The position numbers were made by a program, and so were the translations under genes. Below are positions 26,351 to 34,827 of a DNA stretch of 64,000 nucleotides, in pieces. This DNA is from Pseudomonas saxonica. Its GTDB lineage: Bacteria; Pseudomonadota; Gammaproteobacteria; Pseudomonadales; Pseudomonadaceae. The notes under the pieces are model-generated. The model worked only from the letters and a program-made list of their open reading frames with translations, did no database searches and was not told the origin of the DNA. The stretch spans positions 1 to 64,000 of the forward strand of contig NZ_VFIO01000014.1 in assembly GCF_007858365.1 (NCBI RefSeq). The letters run 5' to 3'. Every line of letters starts with the position of its first letter. Positions within the stretch are counted from its first letter, which is position 1.

Positions 26351-27265
26351 CTAGAGACTCTCTGGATCCCCAAAAAACATTTGAATCCGCGAACGAAGCC
26401 AGCGTTCACCCGGGTCGTTGTCCTGGGCGCCGCGCCAGGCCATGTGCAATTCAAAGCTTTGCATCTCTATTGGAGGGTCTTCGGCCCGCACGCCACCCGC
26501 GGCGGTCAAGGCCTGGGCCGTATAGTCCGGCACGGTGGCAATGATGTCGGTGCCGGCCAGCAAGGTGCTCAGACCATTAAACTGCGGTACCGCCAGCACC
26601 ACATGACGCTTGCGCCCGAGTTTCTCCAGCTCAACATCAATAAAGCCGCTCAAGTCACCCGCAAAGGAGACCAGTGCGTGGGGGCGGGCACAGAAGTCGT
26701 CCAGGCTCATCGGCCCCGGCATGGTGTCAGCCCGCAGCAGTTTGGGCTTGCTGCGCCTTAGTACTTTGCGCTTGGCGTTGGCGGGCAGGTCGCTGGTGTA
26801 ACTGACGCCCACCGAAATTTCGCCAGAGGCCAGCAACGGCGGCATCAATATGTAGTTGACCCGGCGGATGACCAGCACGATGCCCGGCGCCTCGGCGCGC
26901 AAGCGCTTAAGCAGCAAAGGCAGCAGGGCGAACTCTACGTCATCGGACAAACCAATGCGGAACACCGAGGTGCTGGTGGCCGGGTTGAACTCTGCGGCAC
27001 GGCTGACAGCGGTTGAAATCGAGTCCAATGCCGGGGACAGCAAAGCGAAAATCTCGGTCGCCCGTGCCGTAGGCTCCATGCTGCGGCCGGTGCGCACAAA
27101 CAGTGGGTCGTCAAACAAACCGCGCAGGCGTGAGAGCGCCGCGCTGATGGCAGGCTGCCCCAGAAACAGCTTTTCGGCCGCTCGGGTCACACTGCGCTCA
27201 TGCATCAGGGTTTCAAAGACGATCAACAAATTCAGATCGACGCGACGCAAGTCGTTACGGTTCAT
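26351..27265 (-). CDS. LysR-family transcriptional regulator (NodD/SyrM-like)
   Basis: This 304-residue LysR regulator has a winged HTH at residues ~8-65 (LRRVDLNLLIVFETLMHERS, VTRAAEKLFLGQPAISAALS). A co-inducer domain follows. The DLNLL and RTGRSMEPT wording is typical of the NodD/PcpR/LinR branch that senses aromatic or chlorinated compounds. It is divergent from the MDR oxidoreductase with a 264-bp shared promoter region. By the usual LysR rule it probably activates that gene. Its 3' end faces the LuxR gene. Confidence 0.9.
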   Translation of the reverse strand: MNRNDLRRVDLNLLIVFETLMHERSVTRAAEKLFLGQPAISAALSRLRGLFDDPLFVRTGRSMEPTARATEIFALLSPALDSISTAVSRAAEFNPATSTSVFRIGLSDDVEFALLPLLLKRLRAEAPGIVLVIRRVNYILMPPLLASGEISVGVSYTSDLPANAKRKVLRRSKPKLLRADTMPGPMSLDDFCARPHALVSFAGDLSGFIDVELEKLGRKRHVVLAVPQFNGLSTLLAGTDIIATVPDYTAQALTAAGGVRAEDPPIEMQSFELHMAWRGAQDNDPGERWLRSRIQMFFGDPESL

Positions 27266-27529
27266 CTGGCAGACTTCGCAGGCGGATCAACGGTAGAAGG
27301 GTAAGGATCTTACTGACAAAACCGATAGATCGTCACTCTGAAGATAGGATTTCGCGTTTTTATGTGTGAGAAACGTGCGAATCTTGAGCAGGAAACCCGG
27401 CTTTCCGGATGTAGAAAATGCCTGCGGATCAATGTCAGGCATGTCGACTATTAATGCTGTCTGTTAGTCTTGCTCACAAAGCCCGGATAAAGTCCCGTGG
27501 TATTAGCGATTAATTAAGCGAGGTTTGCA

Positions 27530-28552
27530 ATGTCGCGCACGATCCGTTTTCACAAGTTTGGCCCGGCCGAGGTGCTCCAGTGCGAAGAGCACGAAGTCGC
27601 TGCGCCTGCGCCCGGCGAAGTGCAGGTGCGTGTCGAAGCGATTGGTATCAGCTGGTATGACGTGCTTTGGCGGCAAAACCTGGCCCCGAGCCCGGCACGT
27701 TTGCCGGCCGGTATCGGCCATGAAATGGCCGGTGTTGTGACCGCCGTCGGGGCAGGGGTTGATGATCTTGCCGTGGGCGACAAAGTGGCCAGTTTTCCCG
27801 GTCAGAGTGCCAACGATTACCCGACCTATGGCGAATTGATCGTCATGCCGCGCTCCACCCTGACGCGCTACCCAGATGTGTTGACGCCGGTTGAAGCCAG
27901 CGTGCATTACACGCCGCTGTTAATCGCTTATTTCGCGTATGTCGACCTGGCGCGGGTAAAGGCTGGGCAAACGGTGCTGATTACCGATGCCAGCCACTGT
28001 TCTGGCCCTTCATTCGTGCAGTTGGGCAAGGCGCTTGGGGTCAACGTCATCGCGGCCACAAAAAATGCGGATGAGCGCGAGTCCCTGCTTAAGCTCGGTG
28101 CTGACAAGGTGATCGTCACTGAGGAACAAGACCTGTTGCTGGAGATCAACAAGATCACTCACGACAAAGGTGTCGATGTGGTCATGGATGGCCTTGGTGG
28201 CCCACAGATGTCAGTGCTGGGTGATGTGCTGGCGCCCCGTGGCAGCCTTGTGCTCTATGGACTGCAAGGGGGCAATCACACTCCCTTTCCGGCCTGTGCA
28301 GCGTTTCAGAAGAACATTCAGTTCTTTGTGCACTGCATCGGTAATTTCACCGGCAAACCGGAGCTGGGCATCACCCAGGATGAGCAAGCCATGCAGCGTG
28401 CCCTGCGCGAGATCAACCAGCTGACGGCTGACCGGGTGCTGTTGCCTCTGGAAGTAAAAGTCTTTCCGTTTGAGGCCTTTGTAGACGCCCATCGCTATAT
28501 GGATGATTGCCCATGTCGCGGCCGGGTTGCGTTGCAATTACCCAGTAACTGA
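27530..28552 (+). CDS. MDR-family oxidoreductase (zinc-less, quinone-reductase-like)
   Basis: This 340-residue medium-chain dehydrogenase/reductase has an N-terminal GroES-like domain with GIGHEMAGVVTAVGAGVDDL and a Rossmann domain. The usual catalytic-zinc cysteine (GxCxTD region) is replaced by GISWYDV and no structural-zinc Cys cluster is seen. It therefore is more like a quinone/enone reductase than an alcohol dehydrogenase. The nucleotide loop reads DASHCSGPSFVQLGKALG in place of the usual AAGGVG pattern, an unusual variant. GAGG precedes the ATG. It is monocistronic with a strong terminator 22 bp downstream and is probably controlled by the divergent LysR protein. Confidence 0.85.
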   Translation: MSRTIRFHKFGPAEVLQCEEHEVAAPAPGEVQVRVEAIGISWYDVLWRQNLAPSPARLPAGIGHEMAGVVTAVGAGVDDLAVGDKVASFPGQSANDYPTYGELIVMPRSTLTRYPDVLTPVEASVHYTPLLIAYFAYVDLARVKAGQTVLITDASHCSGPSFVQLGKALGVNVIAATKNADERESLLKLGADKVIVTEEQDLLLEINKITHDKGVDVVMDGLGGPQMSVLGDVLAPRGSLVLYGLQGGNHTPFPACAAFQKNIQFFVHCIGNFTGKPELGITQDEQAMQRALREINQLTADRVLLPLEVKVFPFEAFVDAHRYMDDCPCRGRVALQLPSN

Positions 28553-28573
28553 AAGGCGGCATAACCTTTCATG

Positions 28574-28610
28574 AAAAACGCCTTCGAGCCGTGAGTTCGA
28601 GGGCGTTTTT
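28574..28610 (+). terminator. Rho-independent terminator of the MDR gene
   Basis: AAAAACGCCTTCGAG pairs with the downstream arm ending GGGCGTTTTT to give a ~15-bp stem with a 7-base loop (CCGTGAG) and a terminal T-run. It lies 22 bp after the stop codon. Confidence 0.88.
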
Positions 28611-28857
28611 GTGTATATACCCTCGGAAAAATGGATACTCACGGCCGCACCAAACCCCTGCCAAGTGCCGTCTTTAGCTGCTTTTATATTCGTATGGATA
28701 ATTTAAAAATCAATTTGCATCCATTTGGTTTTGTTTTTTGTAGGGATATTCCTCTGCGGATGTGCGGTGCATCTGTAACGGATTGAAACCACAAGTTAAT
28801 TGTGGGCGTTCCCGGTGCAGCTGCCGATAATAAAGCGCTCACATGGAGGGATGCCCT
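28611..28857. other. AT-rich intergenic region upstream of the unknown 482-residue protein
   Basis: No gene is seen. The stretch 28680-28760 is notably AT-rich for this genome (runs such as aatttaaaaatcaatttg and gttttgttttttgtag) and probably holds the promoter of the next gene. The ribosome-binding site GGAGG is at ~28845. Confidence 0.5.
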
Positions 28858-30306
28858 ATGAACAATTTTCATGAACAAGCCATGAGCTTTGTTTATCAGC
28901 AAGTGCTGCATCGGTTACAGGGGTTTCTGGAACGTACCGAGCGCATTGCCTTGCAGCTGTTGATTCAGCGATTACTGGTGGCTGCCGGTGGCCTGGAGCG
29001 ACTCGCCCAGTACCGGGTCATGGTTGTTCTTGAAGGGGGCAGGGAATGCGCCTATACACTGGCTTTTTTGCGTGCCGCTCAGTTGAGTATTGCGGGGCGC
29101 TATCCAGACACGTTCATATTGCGCGTGGCCATTTTGCACCAGCCTCGCCTCACGCCCAGGGTGTTGGAGCGGATACAGACTCAATGCAGTGAGTTGTTCC
29201 TGTATGACGACCATCGCGTCGAGTTGCTGTTCGTCAATGACAAGGGGGTTCGCAGGCTGGATAAACCTCTGGGCGGCATTCATAAACCTTGCGCCACCAA
29301 CAGGACAATGATGCTGATGTCCGGCCATTTGACCCGGGGTGATGCGCGAGGGACTTTTTTTTATGCTGATTTGCTGGCGCGGGCAAAGCTCTTCAGCAGT
29401 GCCTTTGAATGGGGGCAACCGGCAGATGCCTTGATCGATCGGCGCCCGCCCAGGCATCTGGCTAGATACATGGCCTGGATTCAGCGTGTCGCCAGCCAGC
29501 GGGGGCATGCCGGCCAGCCGGTCAATGGCGATGATCTGCAAACCTCCGTCAGGCTGTGTTCCTTTCTCGACGACGACTACAAGGACGTCTTGTGCCTGCC
29601 GCCCACTGATCAACCCTGCAACCCCTTTACTGACGATACAAAAATAGCCGTGCTCAATGTCTTTGATTGCCTCTTCACCGACATAGACATGTTCAATTCA
29701 AGGTTGCTCACTTACCTGCACGGCTCGTTTGCCCTCAAAGACCTGGATATAGAAGAGCCACAAGTGGCGGTGATAGTGCTGGCTGCGCACCTTCAGGGGT
29801 TGCGTGCGGCCTGTGAACAACGCCTGAGCTATAGAGCCGCCGTTGAACTGTACTGGCAGCAGGCTGCGACTCAATACCCCCCGAACGAACGCCTCAAAGG
29901 TCAACTCATCAAGCTCCTGGGGACCGCGTTCAACACCCCGAGACGAATAGACCAAATGCGCCTGATAACGGCTCGATACCTGGATGAATTGCACGGTGTT
30001 AGCGACGTGCAGCTGGGCTGTTTTATCTACTCGCCCTTTATCAATGAAGGTCAGAACCTTGAGCTGTTTCTACGCAACTGTTACCCCGAGAAACTGCCAT
30101 TCATCAATGAGTACCACCAAATGATGATGCATAAGCCGCTTTCGACGCCGGTTGACGTGACCTGGCTTGAGCATGTCAGTGGCTTGCCCCTGAGCTCGAT
30201 TCAGGTGCTGTATCGCATGCAACACGTCCAGTTCCGCGAGGACGACTCCTTAATGACGTCACTGTGGGCCAGCGATCCGCACAAGCAGCCGTGGGCATTG
30301 GTTTAG
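28858..30306 (+). CDS. Hypothetical protein of unknown function (482 residues)
   Basis: I do not recognise this family. ATG 28858 is preferred over the earlier in-frame ATG (28843) because GGAGG lies 8 bases upstream. The protein has no signal peptide or membrane segment. The N-terminal half contains a helix-rich start (residues 1-45). A strand pattern follows (RYRVMVVLEGG..., RVAILHQPRLTPRVLERIQ, ELFLYDDHRVELLFVND). The later part is helical with several Cys/His residues but no obvious catalytic motif. A real gene is indicated by the ribosome-binding site, length and consistent codon use. It precedes the FAN1 nuclease gene by ~150 bp in the same direction. A shared DNA-repair role would be speculation. 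Confidence 0.7.
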   Translation: MNNFHEQAMSFVYQQVLHRLQGFLERTERIALQLLIQRLLVAAGGLERLAQYRVMVVLEGGRECAYTLAFLRAAQLSIAGRYPDTFILRVAILHQPRLTPRVLERIQTQCSELFLYDDHRVELLFVNDKGVRRLDKPLGGIHKPCATNRTMMLMSGHLTRGDARGTFFYADLLARAKLFSSAFEWGQPADALIDRRPPRHLARYMAWIQRVASQRGHAGQPVNGDDLQTSVRLCSFLDDDYKDVLCLPPTDQPCNPFTDDTKIAVLNVFDCLFTDIDMFNSRLLTYLHGSFALKDLDIEEPQVAVIVLAAHLQGLRAACEQRLSYRAAVELYWQQAATQYPPNERLKGQLIKLLGTAFNTPRRIDQMRLITARYLDELHGVSDVQLGCFIYSPFINEGQNLELFLRNCYPEKLPFINEYHQMMMHKPLSTPVDVTWLEHVSGLPLSSIQVLYRMQHVQFREDDSLMTSLWASDPHKQPWALV

Positions 30307-30454
30307 ACGTATCCGCCTGATGACTATGTGCCTGTCTGCCGCTTTGACAGGCGCCACGCAAGGCAACCGCTCATCCCTTCGGGTTGCCAGAGCGGTGAGC
30401 AAACTGCTATCTGTACGCATATCCAGTACCTAAAGTCAGTGGTTTGTTCTGCCT

Positions 30455-32107
30455 GTGATTTCCAATCCCCTTGAAGACCCCTTTTATTACCTGAAAAACT
30501 TTGATCATGTGCTCGGCTGGATTTCGGCGCGCTATGACGATGTATTAACGGTTGAAGAGCAGCAGTTCATCGCCGAGTTTGGCCAGTTGCCCAGCGCATC
30601 CCAAGCGCTGTGGGTGCGGATGGTCATGCGCAAAGGTCAGCATTTTCGGGCCAGCAAGCTCAGCTACCCGGAAATTGGCGACATCAGCCAGGCGGCGGCC
30701 CCTCTGCTGGGTGTGGGCTGGCTCAACGATCAGGCACCGCTCGCACTGCCAGAGGTGTTTGAGGTATTGAGCAAGCCCGAGATTCACGCCCGCTTTAGCT
30801 TGCATATCGCCAGGCCCAAGGCCAAAAAAGATCAATGGCTGGAAGACCTTGCGCCTCAATTCCCTCAAGTTCAGAGCCTCAGTCAGTGGCATCCCGCACT
30901 GGCGGAACAGCTTTACAGCCTGAGCCATCGTGAATTGTGTGATCGTCTGCGGCTGATGTTTTTTGGCAATCTGAGCCAGAGTTGGGCCGATCTTGTGCTG
31001 GCCGACCTTGGCCTGTTTACCTACGAGAAGGTTGCGTTCAGCCCGCAGTCACGGGCGCTGGCTTGTCGCGAAGACATTGAAGGCTATGTGCACCTGTACC
31101 GCTGCCGTGAGCAATTTGAAGCCGGTGCCGAGGTGATTGACGTACTGCCTCACGTATTGGAATACCGCGTGAACAATCCCTGGCTACAGCGCCGGCGTGA
31201 GCGTTTGTTGTTCATGCTGGGCCAGCACTGCGAGCGTGCGGGAGAACTGAGCCAGGCCCTTCAGATCTATCGGCATGGCCAGCATCCGGAGGCGCGGGTG
31301 CGCACGATCAGGGTGCTGGAGCGGCTGGGCCAGACGTCAGAGGCTTTGGCCCTGGCAGAGGCGGCAGAGCAGGCGCCCGGCAATGACGCCGAGCATCAAC
31401 AGCTGCTGCGCATGCTGCCGCGCTTACGGCGCAGCCTTGGGCTGGCTGCGCGCGCAAAAGCCAAGCCGCGCAGTTATGAGCGCCTTGATCTGGTGTTGCC
31501 GCACGAGGCTGCAATGTCTGTGGAGTGCAGGGTCGCCACCCATCTGCACGGGCCTGAACAGCCGGTGCACTATGTCGAAAACACGCTGATCAATGCGCTG
31601 TTCGGCCTGCTGTGCTGGTCAGCGATCTTCGCGCCGCTGCCAGGTGCGTTTTTCCATCCGTACCAGAGTGGCCCGGCTGACTTGTTGGACGAGGACTTTT
31701 ACCTGCGTCGTAGCGAGCTGTTTGATGCCTGCCTGCAACAGCTTGACGATGGACGCTACACGGACACCATACACGCGGCCTACGTGGCCAAATTTGGCGT
31801 TCAATCGCCTTTTGTGGCCTGGAACTGTCTGAGTCGATCCTTGCTTGATGAGGCTTTGCACTGCCTGCCGCCTGCGCACTTGAAGGTCTGGTTCAGGCGT
31901 TTGTTGCAGGACATAAAAGCCAACCGTACCGGCATGCCCGACCTTATCCAGTTTTGGCCGGCGCAAAAGACCTATCGCATGATTGAAGTCAAAGGCCCGG
32001 GTGATCGTCTGCAAGATAACCAGCTGCGGTGGTTGACGCTGTGTGAGCAGCACAACATGCCGGTGACCGTGTGCTACGTGCAGTGGCAGGATGTGGCGCA
32101 CGCATGA
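30455..32107 (+). CDS. FAN1-like VRR-NUC structure-specific nuclease
   Basis: This 550-residue protein is close in size to the bacterial FAN1 proteins of Pseudomonas. The C-terminal VRR-NUC domain (about residues 450-545) contains the PD-(D/E)xK core: GMPDL, then IEVKGPGD, then the QxxW-like DNQLRWL. FAN1 enzymes cut 5'-flap and cross-linked DNA. The N-terminal part carries a SAP-like/WH region and a TPR-like helical middle (LSQALQIYRHGQHPEARVRT, LERLGQTSEALALAEAAEQ). It uses a GTG start without a strong ribosome-binding site. The stop overlaps the helicase start by ATGA, so both proteins are made together and likely cooperate in repair of interstrand cross-links or branched DNA. Confidence 0.9.
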   Translation: MISNPLEDPFYYLKNFDHVLGWISARYDDVLTVEEQQFIAEFGQLPSASQALWVRMVMRKGQHFRASKLSYPEIGDISQAAAPLLGVGWLNDQAPLALPEVFEVLSKPEIHARFSLHIARPKAKKDQWLEDLAPQFPQVQSLSQWHPALAEQLYSLSHRELCDRLRLMFFGNLSQSWADLVLADLGLFTYEKVAFSPQSRALACREDIEGYVHLYRCREQFEAGAEVIDVLPHVLEYRVNNPWLQRRRERLLFMLGQHCERAGELSQALQIYRHGQHPEARVRTIRVLERLGQTSEALALAEAAEQAPGNDAEHQQLLRMLPRLRRSLGLAARAKAKPRSYERLDLVLPHEAAMSVECRVATHLHGPEQPVHYVENTLINALFGLLCWSAIFAPLPGAFFHPYQSGPADLLDEDFYLRRSELFDACLQQLDDGRYTDTIHAAYVAKFGVQSPFVAWNCLSRSLLDEALHCLPPAHLKVWFRRLLQDIKANRTGMPDLIQFWPAQKTYRMIEVKGPGDRLQDNQLRWLTLCEQHNMPVTVCYVQWQDVAHA

Positions 32108-34356
32108 CGTATCGCATCGCAGTGCGTGCCTTGTGCGAGTTCACGGCCAAGGCCGGTGATCTGGATTTGCGCTTTACCCCATCGCCCACGGCGCAACAGG
32201 GCATCGCCGGGCATCGCACGGTCGCGTCACGGCGCAGCGTCGGTTATCAGGCCGAAATGAGCCTGCAAGGTGAATACGCCGGCGTGCAGGTACGGGGCAG
32301 GGCAGACGGCTATGACCCGCTGGGCAATGTGCTGGAAGAAGTCAAAACCTATCGTGGTGATTTTACCGCCATCCCGGCCAATCACCGTCAACTGCATTGG
32401 GCTCAGGCTCGGGTATATGGCTGGCTGGTGTGCCAAAGCCTGCAATTACCCGAGGTCAATATCGCGCTGGTGTATTTCGATATTGTCAGCGAAAAGGAAA
32501 CACGTCTTCAGGAGACCTGGACTGCTGGGCAGTTACAGGGGTTTTTCAATCAGCAATGCACCCTTTTCGGGGCTTGGGCCGAACAGGAAGCGCAGCATCG
32601 GCAGGTGCGGGATGATGTGGCCCGCACGCTGGCATTTCCCCATGCCCAGTTTCGCACTGGCCAACGCGCGCTGGCTGAAGCCGTCTACAAGACCGCCAGT
32701 GGCGGCCGCTGCCTTATGGCGCAAGCTCCCACGGGGATAGGCAAAACCATTGGCACCTTGTTTCCCCTGCTCAAGGCCATGCCCGTCAAGCAGTTGGACA
32801 AAGTGCTGTTCTTGACCGCCAAGACACCGGGGCGAAAGCTGGCCCTCGACTCGCTGCAGGTGCTCTATCCACGCGCCTTGGATGCACCCTTGCGAGTACT
32901 GGAACTGGTCGCGCGGGACAAGGCCTGCGAATACCCCGCCAACGCCTGCAATGGCGACGCTTGCCCGTTGGCCAAAGGCTTTTATGACCGCTTGCCTGCA
33001 GCGCGACAGGCGGCGGTTGCGCAATCAACCCTGGACCAACAGACACTGCGCGACGTCGCCCTGGCGCACCAGGTCTGCCCGTATTACTTGAGTCAGGAAA
33101 TGGCACGCTGGGCGGATGTGATCATTGCCGACTACAACTATTACTTCGACTTTACGGCGTTGTTGTACGGGCTTGCGCAGGCCAATCAGTGGCAGGTCGG
33201 GACATTGGTGGACGAAGCGCACAATCTGGTCGAGCGCGCCCGCCAGATGTACAGCGCAAGCCTCGACCAGCAAAGCCTCAACCGCGTTCGGCAAAACGCC
33301 CCGGCAGTGCTGGACAAGTCGTTCAAGCGCCTTAACCGGGAGTGGAATGCCCTGCACAAGGAGCAAATCGGGCCTTATCAGGTGCACTCACATTTGCCGG
33401 CCAAGTGGCTGAATGCCCTGAGTGGTTGCATCACTGCCATCGGCGACTACCTTAACGACCACCCGCAAGGGCTTGCCGGTGATTTGCAAAGCTTTTACTT
33501 CGAAGCCCTGCAATTCAACCGTGTGGCAGAGCTCTTTGACGGGCATTTTTTGTTTGACGTCAGCCTGCATGAGCACGGCAAACGTCGGCTGTCCCAGCTC
33601 AACCTGCGCAACATTGTGCCTGCGGCCTTTATCGGCCCACGGCTGGGCAGTGCGCAAAGCAATGTGCTGTTTTCGGCCACCTTGAGCCCGCGAACCTATT
33701 ACGCCAACTTGCTGGGTTTACCGGCCGACACCGTGTGGATCGATGTCGAGTCGCCCTTCAACGAGCGGCAACTGGCCGTTCATGTGGTAAGCGAAATATC
33801 CACGCGCTTCAACCATCGTCAGGCCTCTCTGGGCCCTATTGTGGAGTTGATCGCCCGCCAGTTTGAGGAGAGACGCGGTAACTATCTGGCCTTTTTCAGC
33901 AGCTTTGATTACCTGCAGCAAGTGGCCCAACTGCTGGCCGAGCGCTATCCGCACATTGCGCAGTGGGTGCAATCACGGCGTATGGATGAGGCGGCGCGCC
34001 AGGGGTTTCTCGATCAATTCACCCACGCCAGTCAGGGCATCGGCTTTGCCGTATTGGGCGGCGCGTTTGGTGAAGGCATTGACCTGCCCGGCGCGCGATT
34101 GATTGGCGCATTCGTCGCAACCCTTGGGCTGGCTCAACTGAACCCGGTCAATGAACAGATCAAACAACGCATGGCAGCGCTGTTCGGCGCCGGCTATGAC
34201 TACACCTACCTGTACCCGGGCGTGCAAAAAGTGGTGCAAGCCGCAGGGCGGGTGATTCGCACCCAAAGCGATCAAGGCACGCTGTTTTTGATCGACGACC
34301 GTTTTGCCGAGTACAAGGTGCAGCAACTATTGCCCAGTTGGTGGCGACTGGGTTGA
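32104..34356 (+). CDS. RecB-like nuclease fused to XPD/DinG-type Fe-S helicase
   Basis: This 750-residue protein has an N-terminal PD-(D/E)xK (Cas4/RecB-like) domain at residues ~60-110. It carries D68 in GRADGYD, E79-V-K81 in EEVKTYRG and Y105 in HWAQARVYGW. A superfamily 2 helicase of the Rad3/XPD/DinG group follows: Walker A APTGIGKT (208-215), four Fe-S cysteines (C275, C282, C287, C325), and DEAH at 370-373 (LVDEAHNL). Motif VI is at the end (QAAGRVIRTQSDQG). Such enzymes unwind DNA 5'-3'. The start at 32104 is chosen because ATGA overlaps the FAN1 stop. An earlier in-frame ATG at 32071 lies inside FAN1. The coupled pair suggests unwinding plus incision by two nuclease activities. Confidence 0.92.
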   Translation: MTYRIAVRALCEFTAKAGDLDLRFTPSPTAQQGIAGHRTVASRRSVGYQAEMSLQGEYAGVQVRGRADGYDPLGNVLEEVKTYRGDFTAIPANHRQLHWAQARVYGWLVCQSLQLPEVNIALVYFDIVSEKETRLQETWTAGQLQGFFNQQCTLFGAWAEQEAQHRQVRDDVARTLAFPHAQFRTGQRALAEAVYKTASGGRCLMAQAPTGIGKTIGTLFPLLKAMPVKQLDKVLFLTAKTPGRKLALDSLQVLYPRALDAPLRVLELVARDKACEYPANACNGDACPLAKGFYDRLPAARQAAVAQSTLDQQTLRDVALAHQVCPYYLSQEMARWADVIIADYNYYFDFTALLYGLAQANQWQVGTLVDEAHNLVERARQMYSASLDQQSLNRVRQNAPAVLDKSFKRLNREWNALHKEQIGPYQVHSHLPAKWLNALSGCITAIGDYLNDHPQGLAGDLQSFYFEALQFNRVAELFDGHFLFDVSLHEHGKRRLSQLNLRNIVPAAFIGPRLGSAQSNVLFSATLSPRTYYANLLGLPADTVWIDVESPFNERQLAVHVVSEISTRFNHRQASLGPIVELIARQFEERRGNYLAFFSSFDYLQQVAQLLAERYPHIAQWVQSRRMDEAARQGFLDQFTHASQGIGFAVLGGAFGEGIDLPGARLIGAFVATLGLAQLNPVNEQIKQRMAALFGAGYDYTYLYPGVQKVVQAAGRVIRTQSDQGTLFLIDDRFAEYKVQQLLPSWWRLG

Positions 34357-34429
34357 CCTGCGACCTTATGGCACACTACGGCGTCCCTGACGCATGAAGC
34401 GTCTGTCATCAGCAGTGGAGTTTGCCTAT

Positions 34430-34825
34430 ATGAGCATCAAACGTTTCGGTACTGGCGCAGTCGGTGCAGGCGGTCAACCCTTACCTTTCGCCCGTGCAGT
34501 CGAGGCTGATGGCTGGTTACACGTCTCGGGGCAAGTGGCGATGGAGAACGGTGAAATCATCAACGGTGGCATCATCGAGCAAACTCACAAAACCATGCAA
34601 AACCTGATCGCCATTCTCGAAGAAGCCGGCTATGGCCTCGAAGATGTGGTGCGGGCGGGCGTGTGGTTGCAAGACCCACGAGACTTCTGGAGCTTCAACA
34701 AGGTATTTGCCTCGTACTTCAAAAGCGAACATGCCCCGGCGCGTGCTTGTGTGCAGGCCATGATGATGGTCGATTGCAGGGTCGAAATTGACTGCATTGC
34801 TTACAAAGCCAAAGCGAGGGCCTGA
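34430..34825 (+). CDS. RidA/YjgF/YER057c-family protein
   Basis: This 131-residue protein contains the RidA fold signature: HVSGQVAMENGEI near the N-terminus, THKTMQNLIAILEEAGYGLE, and the PARACVQ arginine region. RidA proteins hydrolyse reactive enamine/imine intermediates made by PLP enzymes. The frame extends upstream to 34394, but ATG 34430 is preferred because AGTGGAG is 9 bases before it. It sits 2 bp from a fold-type III PLP enzyme gene, an arrangement that fits a role in removing 2-aminoacrylate-like products or acting on D-amino-acid derived imines. Confidence 0.9.
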   Translation: MSIKRFGTGAVGAGGQPLPFARAVEADGWLHVSGQVAMENGEIINGGIIEQTHKTMQNLIAILEEAGYGLEDVVRAGVWLQDPRDFWSFNKVFASYFKSEHAPARACVQAMMMVDCRVEIDCIAYKAKARA

Positions 34826-34827
34826 GT

